Shown one piece after another: positions 62,705 through 64,000 of a stretch of DNA of 64,000 nt; position 1 is the stretch's first letter, and each line of letters begins with the position of its first letter. Source of the stretch: Clostridium oryzae (GTDB lineage Bacteria; Bacillota; Clostridia; Clostridiales; Clostridiaceae); the NCBI RefSeq assembly GCF_002029235.1, contig NZ_MZGV01000017.1, positions 20,194 through 84,193 of the forward strand. Direction: 5' to 3'. The position numbers and the translations under genes are program-made. The notes beneath the pieces were generated by a model that did no database searches, had not been told where the DNA came from, and saw only the letters and a program-made list of their open reading frames with translations.

Positions 62705-63619
62705 TTATTTGTTTTTTAAACTTCTTATGAATTCAATACTTAAACCTGTTTTTGTAGCCAAAGTTTCTTCATCTAGAACATCTAATAGATTTTTTGCCAA
62801 TTCTATCTTACCTTGTTCGATGCCTTGTTCAATGCCCCGCTGGATGCCTTGTTGGATGCCTTGTTGGATGCCTTGCTTTATACCTTTTTCTATTCCGCTG
62901 TTCATACCTTTTTCTTCTGCCGTCCTAAAAGCTTCCTTATAATCTCTTAACCTTTTTAAATCATTCTCATATTCTTCTTTCTCTTCTTCACTGAAATACA
63001 TCACTTCTAGTTTCTCAACAGCTTTCTTTACTGCCTCATCCTCTGCCAACTCCTTTGGCATATTATTGGAATGAATTTCATAAGCTTTGTTTAAAAAAGC
63101 TACCCATCTATCCAAAGTGTTCGTTATATCTTTAAAACCTTTTTTGAATTTCCCAAGTTCTATAAAATGCATCTCAAATATATTTGACAGTTCTTTACTA
63201 CTTTTTTCATTATAAACTCTGTAAACATTATGAAAATCCTCTTCCTCGAGATAATTAAAATCTAATATATTTATTGATATTGTCTTTCTCAAGGTAGAAA
63301 ATATAGCTCCGCTTTCCATTTGGTCTGTGTATACCTTCGCCCAATAATAAAAAGCCCTCTTATCATAATACCCCTGCTCAGCCATCTGCATCTCTATGTC
63401 ATACCAGGTACCTTTTTCATCTACTGCTTTTATATCCAATATAGTCATTTTACCATTTCTATAGTTTGCTATATTATATGGATTTTTCAATTCTATATCC
63501 TTTATTTTTTCTTCTTCCCTTAGCATGGAGTTTATAAATGAAATCAGTATATCTTTATTTTCAGGGCTTCCAAATAACTTTTTAAATGCAAAATCTACTT
63601 TAGGATTTATCCTGCACAT
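62705..63619 (-). CDS. Rpn family recombination-promoting nuclease / PD-(D/E)XK transposase-like protein
   Basis: About 304 residues from MCRINPKVDFAFKKLFG, with GAGAGGTGGA ahead; a GTG three codons upstream overlaps that site. PD-(D/E)XK nuclease core: TILDIKAVDEKGTWYDIEMQM (Asp then Glu-x-Gln) near 75-95, RAFYYWAKVYTDQM near 105. A four-residue GI-x-x repeat of about eight units (residues 235-265) links to a helical C-terminus. Rpn proteins are DNA endonucleases of unsettled biological role. It lies between two CRISPR-related sites, in the position cas2 has beside the first leader. Confidence 0.85.
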   Translation of the reverse strand: MCRINPKVDFAFKKLFGSPENKDILISFINSMLREEEKIKDIELKNPYNIANYRNGKMTILDIKAVDEKGTWYDIEMQMAEQGYYDKRAFYYWAKVYTDQMESGAIFSTLRKTISINILDFNYLEEEDFHNVYRVYNEKSSKELSNIFEMHFIELGKFKKGFKDITNTLDRWVAFLNKAYEIHSNNMPKELAEDEAVKKAVEKLEVMYFSEEEKEEYENDLKRLRDYKEAFRTAEEKGMNSGIEKGIKQGIQQGIQQGIQRGIEQGIEQGKIELAKNLLDVLDEETLATKTGLSIEFIRSLKNK

Positions 63620-63975
63620 TTTATCCACCTCTCCAGTTAAGTTTTAAAATACAATACATAAATCTACTCCTTAAACCTATATGATTATCCGTCTTCAGTT
63701 GGAATGCATAACCCTCCGAAACAAATCACACATAGAATCTCAGCAGATATTTATGTTTTTATTATATCCTATAGGTCAGAATTTTTCACTATCTAAATTA
63801 CAGTTGGGAAATTATACTTTCTATATAGATTAAAAGGTAGAATTGTAGCCCTTACCGAACTATGCTTATAGTTTCAAGGTATTGTTTCTTAACAATGCCA
63901 CGTCATATTTTAAAAGCAAATAAGACCATCTAAGTTTAAAGATTGAATGCTTAATACATTCTAACTTATAATAAC
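63620..63975. other. 356-base intergenic region
   Basis: AT-rich with no gene, hairpin or promoter that I can support, apart from the start region of the nuclease gene at its low end. It may be the trailer of the array that probably begins at 63976. Confidence 0.4.
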
Positions 63976-63999
63976 ATTCCTTATAGGTATTCTATAAAC
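63976..63999 (-). repeat. Partial CRISPR repeat at the window edge
   Basis: Twenty-four bases identical to the array repeat; the six bases at its low-coordinate end (3' on the minus strand) are unlike. Loss of the 3' end is typical of the leader-distal last repeat, so another array probably extends past 64000. Confidence 0.75.
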
Positions 64000-64000
64000 T

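Noticed and set aside
1..64000. tRNA or rRNA genes
   Set aside because: No cloverleaf with a GTTCGA-type T loop or rRNA-like stretch was recognised; a tRNA scan would settle it.

Overview
The window is low-GC, has AGGAGG-type ribosome sites and frequent TTG/GTG starts, and carries a SigI/RsgI pair, tandem THI elements, a ubiG-mccB-mccA-like sulfur operon and a type I-B CRISPR system. All of this points to a saccharolytic Clostridium (sensu stricto, in the broad neighbourhood of C. acetobutylicum and C. beijerinckii). The species cannot be fixed from sequence alone.

Layout. 0.2-4 kb: two paralogous exported lysine-rich proteins, divergent from a sigI-rsgI operon; all three transcription units carry the same bipartite promoter. 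4-8 kb: araA (L-arabinose isomerase), a MntA/HepT toxin-antitoxin pair and an MFS exporter. 8-12.4 kb: LacI regulator plus GH31 alpha-glucosidase, then a DUF975 membrane protein. 12.6-19.4 kb: a MITE-like relic and a membrane/AAA cluster (RDD, SpoIIM-like, DUF58, MoxR, DUF4350, DUF4129, multi-span protein). 19.4-27.3 kb: GH3 glucosidase, a broken HD-domain gene, HelD helicase, AmtB, and a probably dead IS1595-type element. 27.4-30.5 kb: cysteine operon under a Cys T-box. 30.6-36 kb: two-component system, frameshifted DUF2207 gene, MerR unit, TM2 protein. 36.2-40.2 kb: thiDCME behind two complete TPP riboswitches in series. 40.3-42.8 kb: FadR-type regulator and ilvD. 43-51 kb: DUF4097 protein, cupin, and a LacI / ABC sugar importer / GH127 beta-L-arabinofuranosidase operon that fits with araA (arabinan-derived sugars).

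51.3-64 kb is the defence region: a 29-repeat CRISPR array, its leader, and cas2-cas1-cas4-cas3-cas5-cas7-cas8b-cas6 read from the minus strand. Beyond cas6 lie a degenerate repeat in the cas leader region, a second complete leader with its own promoter attached to one altered repeat and no array, an Rpn-family nuclease gene, and a partial repeat at the window edge that probably ends a further array. The solo leader-repeat and the repeat-like sequence upstream of cas6 are the best candidates here for something undescribed: crRNA-like regulatory RNAs, or an emptied acquisition site.

Smaller themes are several families of short intergenic hairpin repeats, scattered IS1595 ends, and many readable regulatory sites.
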